Assembly (NCBI GenBank): GCA_964619265.1 | Contig: CAZUCE010000004.1 | Span: 186,001-250,000 of the forward strand | DNA: 64,000 nucleotides | Direction: 5' to 3' | DNA from: CAZUCE01 sp964619265 | Lineage (GTDB): Bacteria; Planctomycetota; UBA1135; GCA-002686595 | Position numbers and translations under genes: made by a program | The notes under the pieces: model-generated | Database searches by the model: none | Seen by the model: only the letters and a program-made list of their open reading frames with translations | Told to the model about the DNA's origin: nothing | In this document: piece by piece, positions 1-8,496 of the stretch | Position numbering within the stretch: position 1 is the first letter of the stretch | Layout: each line of letters begins with the position of its first letter

Positions 1-1
1 G

Positions 2-2680
2 AAGCCGGAGCGCTACGACGCCTGCAACGTGAGCACACCTCTGAACGCCGTTCGCATGGTAGGCGGATTCGACGGGGCTTTCGCCAAGCCGGCCGCGGAG
101 GACACCGACCTGGGGCTGCGTTTGGACCTAGCTGGGGTGCCGCTCTACTTCTGCCAGCACGCGCGCTCGGAACACCGGCATATTCTGCGGTTTGACGACG
201 TTCGGCGCCGCTATCCGCTGGTTGGTCGTGAGCGCGTCAGGTTGTGGGCGCGCCATCCGGCGCTTTTGCTCGCGAACGACCAAGCGATGAAGAGCACGCG
301 CGCCGGATTCGAGAAGGTCGAGCGTATCGGATCGGGGATCTTGCGCAGCGCGACAAGAGCCGGTGAAGCTCTGTTCGCGCTGGATGCGGCGGAACTTGAA
401 GCCGCTGGCGGACCTGCGACAGAGTTGGCGTCCGCGGCGGACGAGCTTTTGGAAGAACTGCTCACCCGTTTGAGCGCTGTCTGGTTAGGCAACGGATTGC
501 TCGAAGGCCTCATCGAGCACGGGGCCGATGACTTTGCGGAGCTTGTAGAGCGGTCCAGGAGTGGCGCTTTGCCAGAATCGATCGGGCGCTCGGAACTCAC
601 CCTCGTCCACGACGTACCCCAAGTCTCCTTGGTGGCCTTGGTGGACGACGGCGATCGCCTCGAGCTGGATACCTGGTTTGCCGCACTACGACGGGATCTG
701 CGGGGAGGCCCCGCGTTTGAGTTGATCCTGGTCGACGGTCGCCCCTCACCCGCGTTTGAGCTTCAAGGTGGGCGCGTGATTCGTGAAACGCACGCGTCTC
801 GCGGAGTTCGCCTAGCAGCGGGCTGTTCGGCTGCGCGTTCCGAGGTGACCGTGCTCCTGCCGGTTGGGCTCTCGCTTCAGCCAGGTGCCGTGGCCGCGCA
901 CCTCGAGGTGCTCACGAGGGAGCCGGGTGTGGAAATGGTCACGGCCCCGGTCGACGCGGACGGGTTTGTGTCCGAATCGGAAACGGATCTGCAAGTGCGG
1001 GGTTGGTGGGGAGCCGCGCTTCGCTCCCATGTTCTTCGCGACCTGCCAGCCACGATGTTTCCGCTCGTCGAAGCCAAGTTGCTTCTCCAAGCAGAGCAGG
1101 CCGGGCGCTGCCATCACCGGGTAGGACCGGCGGTGACTGGGTCTGAACAGAGACTCGCCGAGCTAGCTAGCCGGCACGCAGTCGATTTGAAGCTCGTGGA
1201 GCTGGCCGGTTTGGCACCCGTCCTTGTGCCCGAGCTTTCGGTGATTGTGCCTGTCCCCGTGAACGCGACGGAGGAAGAGCTGTTTACCTGCCTCGAAGCG
1301 TTCCGAAGGCAGACCGTCGCTCCCGGCACGTTCGAGCTGTTGCTGGCCTTCGAGAGCACCGCGCGAGTCGGGCCCGATCTCCTGACCGACTACGAGTTTC
1401 CGATTTCTCTCGTGCTGGTTCAGGGCACCGGAGAGTCCACCCATGACGCAGCGGCGCGAAACCGAGCGCTCGAGCACGCTCGCGGTCGCCTGGTCTTGCT
1501 AGCCGAGACGGCGACTCTTCCGGACCCTGAGTGTGTTGCTCACCACCTCGCTGCCCACGAAGCCTGGGCTTCGAACGAGCCTCTGGCGGTACTGGGAAGT
1601 TTGGTTCAGCCCGAGGCGGAACTGGAGCGACCTGTGCCGCGCTACATGGAGGCTTCCCCGGACAGCCGCTCCCTCGCTCAGCGCACCCCGGGCGCGGTCT
1701 ACGGACCGCGGGACTTCCAGTTCGGAAACGTCAGCCTCCGGCGCTCGCTGCTGGCTGAGGTCGGCGGACTCGACGAGTCGTTCGGCACAGCCGGTCTGGC
1801 GGATCTTGAGCTGGGGCTGCGACTGGCCGAGCGTGGGTTGCGCGTGCAGGCGGTTCCCGAAGCGCGCGCGCTGCACGCTCACTCGACTCGAACCGCCGAG
1901 TACGAGCGAACGATCGCGCGACGGGCCGAAGCGGAGGTTTGCCTGTTTCTCAAGCATCCAACGCAGATCGAGGGCGATTCGCTCGCGCACTTGAGCGCGG
2001 AGGAAATTGCTCGCGAATTGGAAGGAACCGCCCCGGAAATCGAACAGCACTCGAAGATCCTGTCCGTTCTCGGCGACCTCCCCTTGGCTCCGCTCGAGCG
2101 ACTCGGCGGCGAGTTCGCCGAGTATGCAGCCTGCATCACCGACAGCCTGCGGCAGTGGAGCCCGGGCATCGCAAGAACGCGGCGGTTGCAGGGCCGGCTG
2201 GAAGGTCTACGCGCCGCCGGTCTCGAGGAACTGGATCCGGTCTGGAACAGCCGGGACCCGTTTCTCCTCGTGAGCAGCTGCCCGCTTCACCTGTTCGCTT
2301 GGCCGCGCTGGGATAGCCCGGCTTCGGTGGATGCGTTGGTGCGCTCTGTCCAGCCGCTCCTGGATCGCGGGGTCGCTACGTTGGTTTTGCGCCACGACCC
2401 GGGCACCGACCCGGACAAGTCCCTGGCCTTCGCGAGCTTTGAACGGTCCTTCACGAAGCACTACCCCAGCGCTCCTCGCCTGGACGTTCTGATCGAGGAC
2501 CGCGCGCTGAGTCCTTGGCGCGTGCTTGCGCTCGGGCGCGCTTGCGCGGCCTGGATCAAAACCGGCGAAGAGCCCGGCGGCTTTGCCGCGAGCTTCCCCT
2601 CCGAACCTCTCGAGGGACGAAGCGCTCTGGAGGCTTGGCTGCGGCGGCTTTCGGTCTCAGGCGAGCGTCAGGCGGCTTAA
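2..2680 (+). CDS. Tandem family-2 glycosyltransferase, 5' end outside window
   Basis: The reading frame is open from base 2, so the gene begins upstream of the window; an internal GTG at 29 is only an apparent start. Two copies of the GT2 C-terminal signature are visible: near the N-terminus an NVS...VGGFD...EDTDLGLRL stretch, and around residue 570 FGNVSLRR...VGGLDESFG...LELGLRLAERG. A second GT-A core begins near residue 400 (LSVIVPVPVNATEEELFTCLEAF, then AARNRALEHARGRLVLL). The visible part is therefore the end of one GT2 domain, a linker, a second GT2 domain and an additional C-terminal region of about 250 residues with no recognised fold. The family transfers sugars from nucleotide donors, usually to surface glycans; the acceptor here is unknown. 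In the second domain the usual E-D pair of the ED motif reads LADLELG, so that domain may be weakened or inactive. Confidence 0.8.
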   Translation, partial: KPERYDACNVSTPLNAVRMVGGFDGAFAKPAAEDTDLGLRLDLAGVPLYFCQHARSEHRHILRFDDVRRRYPLVGRERVRLWARHPALLLANDQAMKSTRAGFEKVERIGSGILRSATRAGEALFALDAAELEAAGGPATELASAADELLEELLTRLSAVWLGNGLLEGLIEHGADDFAELVERSRSGALPESIGRSELTLVHDVPQVSLVALVDDGDRLELDTWFAALRRDLRGGPAFELILVDGRPSPAFELQGGRVIRETHASRGVRLAAGCSAARSEVTVLLPVGLSLQPGAVAAHLEVLTREPGVEMVTAPVDADGFVSESETDLQVRGWWGAALRSHVLRDLPATMFPLVEAKLLLQAEQAGRCHHRVGPAVTGSEQRLAELASRHAVDLKLVELAGLAPVLVPELSVIVPVPVNATEEELFTCLEAFRRQTVAPGTFELLLAFESTARVGPDLLTDYEFPISLVLVQGTGESTHDAAARNRALEHARGRLVLLAETATLPDPECVAHHLAAHEAWASNEPLAVLGSLVQPEAELERPVPRYMEASPDSRSLAQRTPGAVYGPRDFQFGNVSLRRSLLAEVGGLDESFGTAGLADLELGLRLAERGLRVQAVPEARALHAHSTRTAEYERTIARRAEAEVCLFLKHPTQIEGDSLAHLSAEEIARELEGTAPEIEQHSKILSVLGDLPLAPLERLGGEFAEYAACITDSLRQWSPGIARTRRLQGRLEGLRAAGLEELDPVWNSRDPFLLVSSCPLHLFAWPRWDSPASVDALVRSVQPLLDRGVATLVLRHDPGTDPDKSLAFASFERSFTKHYPSAPRLDVLIEDRALSPWRVLALGRACAAWIKTGEEPGGFAASFPSEPLEGRSALEAWLRRLSVSGERQAA

Positions 2681-2735
2681 GCGCCGGCGGTGAGACCCTC
2701 GGGCCCGGCCAGCTGGCGCCGATCTCAAGCGGAGT

Positions 2736-3113
2736 TCACAGCTCGGGCAGGTCGGTCACGGTGAGCTCGGACTCGACGTCGCCGGTGTGCTTGACCTCCA
2801 TCGGGTCGATCAGCAGCACCTGGACTTCGCGGCCCGGCTCGGTGCGTGGGCGGTGCCTTGTGCCGGCGGGAACGACGGCTAGGTCCCCGGCTTCGAGCTT
2901 CAATGGCGGTTCGTTCTCAAGGTCAATCCACAGGGTTCCGCTGAGAACGTGGAAGACCTCATCGTGATCGGCATGATCGTGCCAGACGAATTCGCCTTCG
3001 AGCTTGGCGAGCAACAGTTGGTGGCCGTCGAAGCGGGCGATGCGATGGGGGGTCCAGCGCGACTCGAACTGACTGAGTTTTTCGGACAGACGGATGGGAG
3101 GCTGGGTGCTCAT
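2736..3113 (-). CDS. Small cupin-domain protein
   Basis: A 125-residue single cupin barrel. Cupin motif 1 reads HDHADHDEVFHVLSG followed by Glu-containing strands, with His and Glu positions typical of a divalent metal site; motif 2 reads LEAGDLAVVPAGTRHRP with the expected final His. The start is taken at the ATG at 3113 (MSTQPP) rather than an in-frame TTG nine bases upstream; a GAGG lies just before the ATG. It converges with the glycosyltransferase gene and lies downstream of a secreted-protein gene, from which it is separated by a strong terminator hairpin, so it is probably its own transcription unit. Cupins of this size bind metal and act as sugar isomerases, dioxygenases or sensors; the substrate cannot be deduced. 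Confidence 0.8.
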   Translation of the reverse strand: MSTQPPIRLSEKLSQFESRWTPHRIARFDGHQLLLAKLEGEFVWHDHADHDEVFHVLSGTLWIDLENEPPLKLEAGDLAVVPAGTRHRPRTEPGREVQVLLIDPMEVKHTGDVESELTVTDLPEL

Positions 3114-3136
3114 GGCCCTCAAAGGTGGCTGGAAAC

Positions 3137-3176
3137 GAAAAGCGCCCCCGCGAACCCGAGGGTCCGCGGGGGCGCT
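3137..3176 (-). terminator. Rho-independent terminator after the 3190-3804 gene
   Basis: A 12-bp perfect GC-rich stem (3141-3152 with 3165-3176), with a smaller inner pairing in its loop, is followed on the minus strand by a T-rich TTTTCGTTT stretch. It begins 14 bases after the stop codon at 3190, exactly where a terminator for that gene should be. Confidence 0.8.
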
Positions 3177-3189
3177 TCGAACACAAGGA

Positions 3190-3804
3190 CTACAGGCGCT
3201 TGGCGCGGAAGCCGCTGATGACGTCCACTTCGTCGGGCGAGAAACGCTCGATCAAATCCGCTCCGAAGCGGCGGAGTTCGGTGCCGTCGGCAAAGACCTT
3301 GGCCTCTGGCATGGCGATCGCGCCCACGGGGCGGGCGCCGGCTTCGAGGGCCAGGTCGAGTTGGCGCGCGGCCTCGGCGAGCGTGACACGCTCGGGGAGC
3401 TCGGGAGCTCCGAAGAAGACCGGGGTCTGCGCGGAGGGCAGATCGCCAGGGACGATCACGACGCGACGCCCGGAGTACTCGCCGGTGTTGAGCGACTCGG
3501 GGATCGCGGTGCCGACGTACAGGACGTTCTCGTAGGTCTGCCGGGGCATAAAGCGCTCGGCAGGGCCTTCAAGAACGAGCAGCGTTCCCTGGCTGTAACC
3601 GGGGGCTGCGGGCTGCATCCAGTTGGGCTCGAGGTTCTCGAGCACAAACGGATGGGCTTCTAGGACCTTGATCTCGACCGCCTGCGGAGCCGCGGGCGGA
3701 GGAGTCAAAGGACCGGTAGCGGCCGGAGAGGTGGCCAGGTTTGCGCGGACGCCGAGGGCTAGCCCCAGTCCGAGCACGAGGGAGATCGGGATGATTCGCT
3801 TCAT
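3190..3804 (-). CDS. Exported hypothetical protein
   Basis: A 204-residue protein beginning MKRIIPISLVLGLGLALGVRA, a good Sec signal peptide; the in-frame extension to 3864 overlaps the upstream gene and lacks hydrophobicity, so the ATG at 3804 is preferred. The mature part starts with a Pro/Ala-rich linker, then a domain with strands such as GTLLVLEGPAERFMPRQ and RRVVIVPGDLPSAQTPVFFG and a C-terminal region ending in ISGFRAKRL. No family is recognised. The start lies 26 bases downstream of the stop of the exported alpha/beta hydrolase on the same strand, so the two are probably co-transcribed and both act outside the cytoplasm. The unit ends in a strong terminator at 3137-3176. Confidence 0.7.
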   Translation of the reverse strand: MKRIIPISLVLGLGLALGVRANLATSPAATGPLTPPPAAPQAVEIKVLEAHPFVLENLEPNWMQPAAPGYSQGTLLVLEGPAERFMPRQTYENVLYVGTAIPESLNTGEYSGRRVVIVPGDLPSAQTPVFFGAPELPERVTLAEAARQLDLALEAGARPVGAIAMPEAKVFADGTELRRFGADLIERFSPDEVDVISGFRAKRL

Positions 3805-3829
3805 GGTGCTGTGGAGATGGAAAGGGGGT

Positions 3830-6184
3830 TTAGCGGACGTGCAGTTCGATGTCGTCGAGACCAAGGCGAGCGCCCTCGTTTCCGAAGGGGGCTCCGAAGA
3901 GGAACTCGAGCCGATCGATGTTGTCCAAGTCGAGCGCGGGCTCGACCGCCAGGAATCCGTCGAGTCCCATGCGGAAGGACTCGAACTCGTTGCCCCAGCC
4001 TGCGCCGGCGCCGCAGCCCGTGCGCTGGTAGGGCTCTTCGATACCGGTGTCGGCTTCGCCGATCGGTAGCGTGGCTTCGTCGCCGTCGGCGTCGATCAGG
4101 CGCACGTTGAACGTGACGTCGAAGTCCTCAAGGTTCGTAAAGGGGTGGCGCGTCAACTGCGCGGCGCGGAACGCCAGGCGATCGAAGCCAGACCAGTCCT
4201 GGTCGGCGACCGGAATGTCGTAGGCCAGGAAGGTGCCCATCGCGGGCGCGTATCCGAGCACGGCTCCGCGCTCGGGGTCGGTCGCGTTCGAGTAGGTCAT
4301 CCCGTTGAACGGGTCGGGCGGATCGTGTGTGAACACCGCATCGCCGTCGTCCAGGCGACCCTCTTCCCAGACCTGGAGGTCGTTGGTGATCGTTGCGCCG
4401 GAGCTGGCGATCCCGCTGGAGGGTTCGGTCTGGAAGTCGTCGATGACGTACAGACCGTCCTCAATGGCCTCGCGGTACTGGAGGTTGACGATCAAGCACG
4501 GGTTCGTGAGCGGAGCGCCTTGGGGAGCAAGGTCCTCGAAGTGCCGGTACAGGTAGTCGAGTCCGGCGGGGTTGTCGCGCTGGTGGAATTCGACGAGCGG
4601 GAACAGGTGTCCGCGCATGACTCCGTGGACGATCGGACGGCCGACCAGGCACGGTCCGGTGGCGAACGCGCCGCCGGAGCCGTTGTGGAAGTCACCGTGA
4701 CCGGCGCCGTAGAGCGAGATGCCCTGGCGCTGGTTGGTGGCGCGACCGTACAGGTGGAAGCTTTGGACGATGTTGGTGTTCGCACACCCCGTGACGTCCG
4801 AATCCGCTCCGCCGACCCACAGGTGGAACGGCTTGGCGTGCGGGTTGCTGGTGTCCGTTCCAAGGAAGTCGACCGGCGCAATGCTGGAGATCAGCACGAT
4901 GTCGTCGGGAGCGAAGTTCTCGGGAATGTAGGTGCCGTCCACGATACGGTCCCAAGCGATCGCGACGCCCTCACCGCCTCGGCTGTGGCCGAGCCAGGTG
5001 ATGTTGTTCACGTCGATGTGTCCTTCGAGAGCGCCGCCTTCGATCAAGTCGAGGTTGGCGAGGAAGAACTCGGTGTTGGTCAGCGTGGTGGTCGCGGCCG
5101 GGCCGACACCCGGGACCGTGTTGTTCTGGTGCGACATGACCACGTAGCCGTAGGAGGCGAGGTGTTCGCCGATGTGGTCGTACCACTGGTAGTTGTGACC
5201 GTTGCCGTGGCTGACGATCACAATCGGCGCGTCGGTCAGCTCGGCGATGTCACTCGGGTAGAACAGGTTCTGCCCAAGGAACGTGCCGCCGGTGTACAGG
5301 GCCTCGATGACCGAGTGGGGACCGGGCAGAGCGGGGTCCCGCGTGATGTAGATGCCCGCGGTGTCGATGCCGCCGTCGATCAGGTCGCCGGAGTCGAGCA
5401 CGCCGTTTTGGTTGGCGTCGACCACGATGTCGTAGGCGACTCCGAGGCTCTCGCCACCGTCACCTGAAAGCAGGCCGGCGTCGAGGGTGAACGTGTTGTC
5501 GGTCAAGTCGCCCGCGCTGATCGTGACGGTCTCAGCTCCCGAAGAGGAGAGATCGGTCAGGCTGGGATTGGCAGACCACTGGGCCGCATCGCGATCCTCG
5601 GTGACGTACAGATCCACGTCGGTTCCGACGAGCCCGGCGTAGCGATTCGGATCGATCGCGACGTCGAGGGGATCGCCCTCGGGGACAACGCCGACCCAGT
5701 CGAAGAACGGCGCGACGGTGCGCACCTTGCCTGCGAGCTCAGCTTCGGTCGGATCGACGGAAGCGGCTACGAAGGTGATCGAGGCTCCATCGGAAATGTC
5801 GAGCAGGTTCGGATCCGCGGGATCCACCAGGACGCCGGCCAGGAACAACTGCTGGCCGATGAAGCCAGGGTTGTTGAAGACCGGGATGGTCGAGCTGAAG
5901 GAGCCAAGAGCATCCGTGCTGCCTTGGACGAGAACGGCAAACGCCGGGGTGAGGCCCAGCGGGATGGTCTCGCCAAACAGGGCGACGGGCCCGGGGTCGA
6001 CGTCGAAGGCGATGATGGCCGGAAGGGCTGCGCCGCCGGTCAGCGTTAGAGTCGTCGAGGTGCCGATTGCGACGTTCGCGTCGGTTTGACCGTCGACCGT
6101 GAGGTCGGAAGCCGTCGCCGGAAGGGCAAGGGCGACTCCGACCGCTAGGCTCGCGGGTAGAGAGTGGTGCATCAGAAGAGTCAT
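3830..6184 (-). CDS. Large exported alpha/beta hydrolase (cutinase/PAF-acetylhydrolase-like)
   Basis: A 784-residue protein if it starts at the ATG at 6184 (6172 is an alternative); both give a signal peptide ending in LALPATAS. Residues to about 270 form beta-rich modules of unknown type. An alpha/beta hydrolase core follows: oxyanion-region IVIVSHGNGHNYQWYDHIG, then LASYGYVVMSHQNNT, then the nucleophile elbow WLGHSRGGEG with Ser near residue 400, and later GAGHGDFHNG, which may supply the catalytic His. This order resembles exported polyester/lipid esterases of the cutinase and platelet-activating-factor acetylhydrolase type. The last 170 residues form a beta-sandwich-like region ending LGLDDIELHV, as in carbohydrate-binding appendages. 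The likely role is extracellular ester hydrolysis; the substrate is unknown. A Ca-binding-like segment DANQNGVLDSGDLID lies at about residues 255-270. Confidence 0.75.
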   Translation of the reverse strand: MTLLMHHSLPASLAVGVALALPATASDLTVDGQTDANVAIGTSTTLTLTGGAALPAIIAFDVDPGPVALFGETIPLGLTPAFAVLVQGSTDALGSFSSTIPVFNNPGFIGQQLFLAGVLVDPADPNLLDISDGASITFVAASVDPTEAELAGKVRTVAPFFDWVGVVPEGDPLDVAIDPNRYAGLVGTDVDLYVTEDRDAAQWSANPSLTDLSSSGAETVTISAGDLTDNTFTLDAGLLSGDGGESLGVAYDIVVDANQNGVLDSGDLIDGGIDTAGIYITRDPALPGPHSVIEALYTGGTFLGQNLFYPSDIAELTDAPIVIVSHGNGHNYQWYDHIGEHLASYGYVVMSHQNNTVPGVGPAATTTLTNTEFFLANLDLIEGGALEGHIDVNNITWLGHSRGGEGVAIAWDRIVDGTYIPENFAPDDIVLISSIAPVDFLGTDTSNPHAKPFHLWVGGADSDVTGCANTNIVQSFHLYGRATNQRQGISLYGAGHGDFHNGSGGAFATGPCLVGRPIVHGVMRGHLFPLVEFHQRDNPAGLDYLYRHFEDLAPQGAPLTNPCLIVNLQYREAIEDGLYVIDDFQTEPSSGIASSGATITNDLQVWEEGRLDDGDAVFTHDPPDPFNGMTYSNATDPERGAVLGYAPAMGTFLAYDIPVADQDWSGFDRLAFRAAQLTRHPFTNLEDFDVTFNVRLIDADGDEATLPIGEADTGIEEPYQRTGCGAGAGWGNEFESFRMGLDGFLAVEPALDLDNIDRLEFLFGAPFGNEGARLGLDDIELHVR

Positions 6185-6732
6185 CTGGGACAAGTGTGGA
6201 ATCGGCTCAGAGAGTTCGAATCGAGGTTGTTTGGCGAGCCGAACCACGCCATCGCGCACGCTTCTCGCCTTCAAACCCCCGGCCGGGCGGGCCTGTGTGG
6301 GCCCGGGCTACAAGGATAGACCGCTGGGGGCGCCCGTGGGGGATTGGTATGAAGTGCTTTGCCGGCACTTGTGTCTGTTTTATGGCTCCTGCATGTCAGG
6401 CCTAGCAGGAGCCAGCCCCGCCCCCGCTCGGACGGCGAGGGAGGCATCCGGCGAGCGAGTGCCCCGCTTGGGTCTGCTGCGCCCCCCGCGGGCGGTGTTC
6501 GGGCGGGGAAATGGCGCCAGGTGGCCCAGGTGAGAGCCCTGGAAGGCTGCTCCGGCGTCCGAGGGGAGGCGGATCGAGGTTCGATCCGGCACACTCTTTG
6601 GGCTTCTGGACCGCTCGCCCAGAGGCTTCCCCTGGTACCCATCGGCGGGAAAACCTTAGCCTCGCTCCTCCTGGCGCCGGTTCCCCGGCCGATAGATCTC
6701 GGGGGGTCAACGAGCCCGTCCGTCGCGAATCC
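6185..6732. other. 548-bp intergenic region between divergent genes
   Basis: No convincing gene is seen. It holds one perfect 9-bp inverted repeat (6384-6392 with 6405-6413, 12-base loop) with no T-tract on either side, so it is not a standard terminator; it could be part of the leader of the alpha/beta hydrolase gene. Promoters for both divergent genes must lie here, but no good -35/-10 pair was recognised. Confidence 0.4.
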
Positions 6733-7401
6733 ATGAGCCCCTCCACGCCGCGTCCCGCCAGCCTCTCCGGGCAGTTGCCCGATGGGCTGCCTCCGGGAGC
6801 TGTGCCGAGCCTGGAGCTGGAGCCGGTCCACGCCGAGATCGGGCTGTTCGGAATTTGGAAGGAAGACCTCGCGGCCCACGAAGGCGATTGGATGCGCCCG
6901 GGTTTTCGCGCGCTGGCCGTGCACCGCTTCGGCGTATGGCGCATGGGCGTGCGCTCGCGCATCCTGCGTGCCCCGCTCAGCCTCGTGTACCGCTTCCTCT
7001 TCCGCCACTGTCGCGATCGGTATGGAATCGAACTTCCGTTCTCAGCCTGGATCGGGCGACGGGTGATTTTTGAACACCAGCACGGCATCGTCGTACATGG
7101 GTCCTCCATCATCGGCGACGAGTGCGTTCTCCGGCAGGGCGTCACCCTCGGCAACCGGCACCTTGAGCATCCCTACCACGCTCCGCGGCTGGGACGCGCC
7201 GTCAATATTGGCGCCGGTGCCGTACTGCTCGGCCGAATCGTGCTGGGGGATCGAGCCCAGGTTGGCGCCAACGCTGTGGTTCTCAAAGATGTTCCGTCCG
7301 GCGAAACAGTGGTTGGCATACCCGCGCGCTCGCTCGGGGAATCGAGTCAGGTAGCTTCGCTGGAACCCAAGGACTCCGAGCTACGTGCGGTCGGCGAATG
7401 A
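6733..7401 (+). CDS. cysE: Serine O-acetyltransferase-like hexapeptide-repeat enzyme
   Basis: A 222-residue protein when started at the ATG at 6733 (MSPSTPRPAS); an open frame runs further upstream but looks like non-coding sequence. The N-terminal half is alpha-helical (WKEDLAAHEGDWMRPGFRALAVHRFG), as in serine acetyltransferases. The C-terminal half is a left-handed beta helix: IFEHQHGIVVHG, CVLRQGVTLGN, VNIGAGAVLLGRIVLGDRAQVGANAVVLKDVP and the closing VVGIPAR. The EHQHGIVV segment aligns with the DHATGIVVG motif of CysE, which contains the catalytic His. It would convert L-serine and acetyl-CoA to O-acetylserine for cysteine synthesis. Related enzymes in polysaccharide clusters acetylate sugars, so the substrate is not certain. 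Its stop overlaps the start of the next gene (ATGA at 7398), implying translational coupling to a thiol/selenol peroxidase-family protein. Confidence 0.8.
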   Translation: MSPSTPRPASLSGQLPDGLPPGAVPSLELEPVHAEIGLFGIWKEDLAAHEGDWMRPGFRALAVHRFGVWRMGVRSRILRAPLSLVYRFLFRHCRDRYGIELPFSAWIGRRVIFEHQHGIVVHGSSIIGDECVLRQGVTLGNRHLEHPYHAPRLGRAVNIGAGAVLLGRIVLGDRAQVGANAVVLKDVPSGETVVGIPARSLGESSQVASLEPKDSELRAVGE

Positions 7402-8000
7402 CCGCGGACCGAACAGCGGGAGACGACGCCTTTGCCTGGATCGGGCACCAACCGACCGGCGAAGCGGCAGAACAGCTCACCGAAGTTTATCGAAAGCTGG
7501 GTCTACCGGACTCGGGCGACGGACTCGATCATGTGCTGCGCATTCATGCTCTGATTCCGCACACGCTTGAACAGCATCTGGCGTTCTACAAGGGCATTTT
7601 GCGCGAACCCGGACCCTTGTCGCGGATCGAGCGAGAGATCATCGGCGTCGTCGTTTCCCTGCGAAACGGCTGCCTCTACTGAGTCGAGCATCACGCGGCC
7701 GGTCTGGCCGCACTGTCCAAGACCTCGCGCGGAGAAGATTTTGCCCGGTCGGTCCGCGAGGATGTCGCGACCGCCCCGCTCACCGGTCGCGAGCGGGCGC
7801 TGCTCGACTACGCCGTTCGGCTCAACGATGCGCCGGCCGAGCTGCGCGAGGAGCATCTCACGCCGCTGCGAACCCAGGGAGTGACCGATGCGGAGATCCT
7901 CCACGCGAATCTGGTCGTTGGGTACTTCGCGTTCGCGAACCGGCTGACCCTCGGACTCGGGGTGGATTTGGAGCCCGCGGAGCACGGCAAGGGCGAGTGA
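7398..8000 (+). CDS. AhpD-like peroxidase-related selenoprotein (in-frame TGA = selenocysteine 95)
   Basis: The frame from the ATG at 7398 meets TGA at 7680-7682 and continues open to TGA at 7998-8000, giving 200 residues. The part after the TGA (VEHHAAGLAAL..., LTGRERALLDYAVRLND, GVTDAEILHANLVVGYFAF, NRLTLGLGVDLEP) is clearly the C-terminal half of the peroxidase-related carboxymuconolactone decarboxylase/AhpD family. The TGA occupies the second Cys of the CxxC motif, giving NGC-L-Y-U-VEHH. Glu80, Cys92, Sec95 and His99 have the same spacing as Glu118, Cys130, Cys133 and His137 of M. tuberculosis AhpD (from memory), so the whole relay is kept. A SECIS-type hairpin follows. Other genes here end in TGA, so general recoding is excluded. 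Predicted role: thiol- or selenol-dependent peroxide reduction. It overlaps the serine acetyltransferase gene by ATGA. Confidence 0.88.
7683..7711 (+). promoter_or_regulatory. Bacterial SECIS-type hairpin
   Basis: Directly after the in-frame TGA comes an 18-base spacer/left arm and then a perfect 6-bp stem (7695-7700 with 7706-7711) closed by the 5-base loop GGTCT (7701-7705). Bacterial SECIS elements sit immediately after the UGA with an apical loop about 16-37 nt downstream that carries a G in its first two positions; the well-studied E. coli fdhF element, as I recall it, has the same GGUCU loop. A possible lower stem pairs 7681-7685 with 7721-7726 with one bulge. Confidence 0.8.
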
Positions 8001-8109
8001 CGGCCCGCTGGCCTTCCCGGCTAGGCTGGCGGAGACGGCCGTCCCGATCCTCGGCCTGAGCCGAACCGTGGGCTCACGACCGGTGCTTCGAAGCACCGAT
8101 GAACGATCC

Positions 8110-8322
8110 GTGAAGCAACCGAGCTCGCGCCCCACCTGCAACGGCTGTCGTTCGTTCGTCTTGACTTACAATCGCGATTGGCCTTACGGCTGCCGGGCAT
8201 TCGGGATCCGCTCCAAGCGTCATCCGGTGATCGACGTGCGGACCAATTCGGGAGTGGACTGTCAGGCGCGAGTGTTGCGGGAGAATCCGCGCCAAGGTAC
8301 CTCTTCGCGGCGCGCCGGCTGA
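8110..8322 (+). CDS. Small conserved Cys-containing protein
   Basis: A 70-residue protein from the GTG at 8110; an in-frame GTG at 8068 is also possible. The pattern TCNGCRSFVLTYNRDWPYGCRAF, then GIRSKRHP, then a V-x-SG-x-DC segment, matches a small conserved bacterial family I recognise: C-x2-C, a PYGCRA-F/Y-G core, basic SKR-P, and a final SG..C. Some family members are misannotated as uracil-DNA glycosylase. The four Cys residues suggest one zinc or redox site. Function is unknown. It lies 109 bases after the selenoprotein gene on the same strand and may share its transcript. Confidence 0.65.
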   Translation: MKQPSSRPTCNGCRSFVLTYNRDWPYGCRAFGIRSKRHPVIDVRTNSGVDCQARVLRENPRQGTSSRRAG

Positions 8323-8496
8323 ACCGATCCCCGGAGCAGGTGCTTGGGGGTGATGTTTGGGGGGGGACGCCGGAGCGGTTGGGCCGGCAACGCATTTTTT
8401 GCCCAGCCCCAGAGAGTCGATGGAGGCCATCGCGGCCTGCCGTTGCCGGGCCGGGTTCCCGCTAGGCCCAAGGCCTTTGGGCGTATCCTCTGTGGC

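Noticed and set aside
4145..5467. 440-residue open frame on the plus strand, rich in Val, Asp and Gly
   Set aside because: Antisense shadow of the alpha/beta hydrolase; no signal, motif or start context.
7398..7682. Reading the AhpD-like gene as a truncated 94-residue pseudogene
   Set aside because: The sequence after the TGA keeps full family character and frame to 7998, and the TGA falls on a catalytic Cys with a SECIS-type hairpin behind it; decay would not be so precise.
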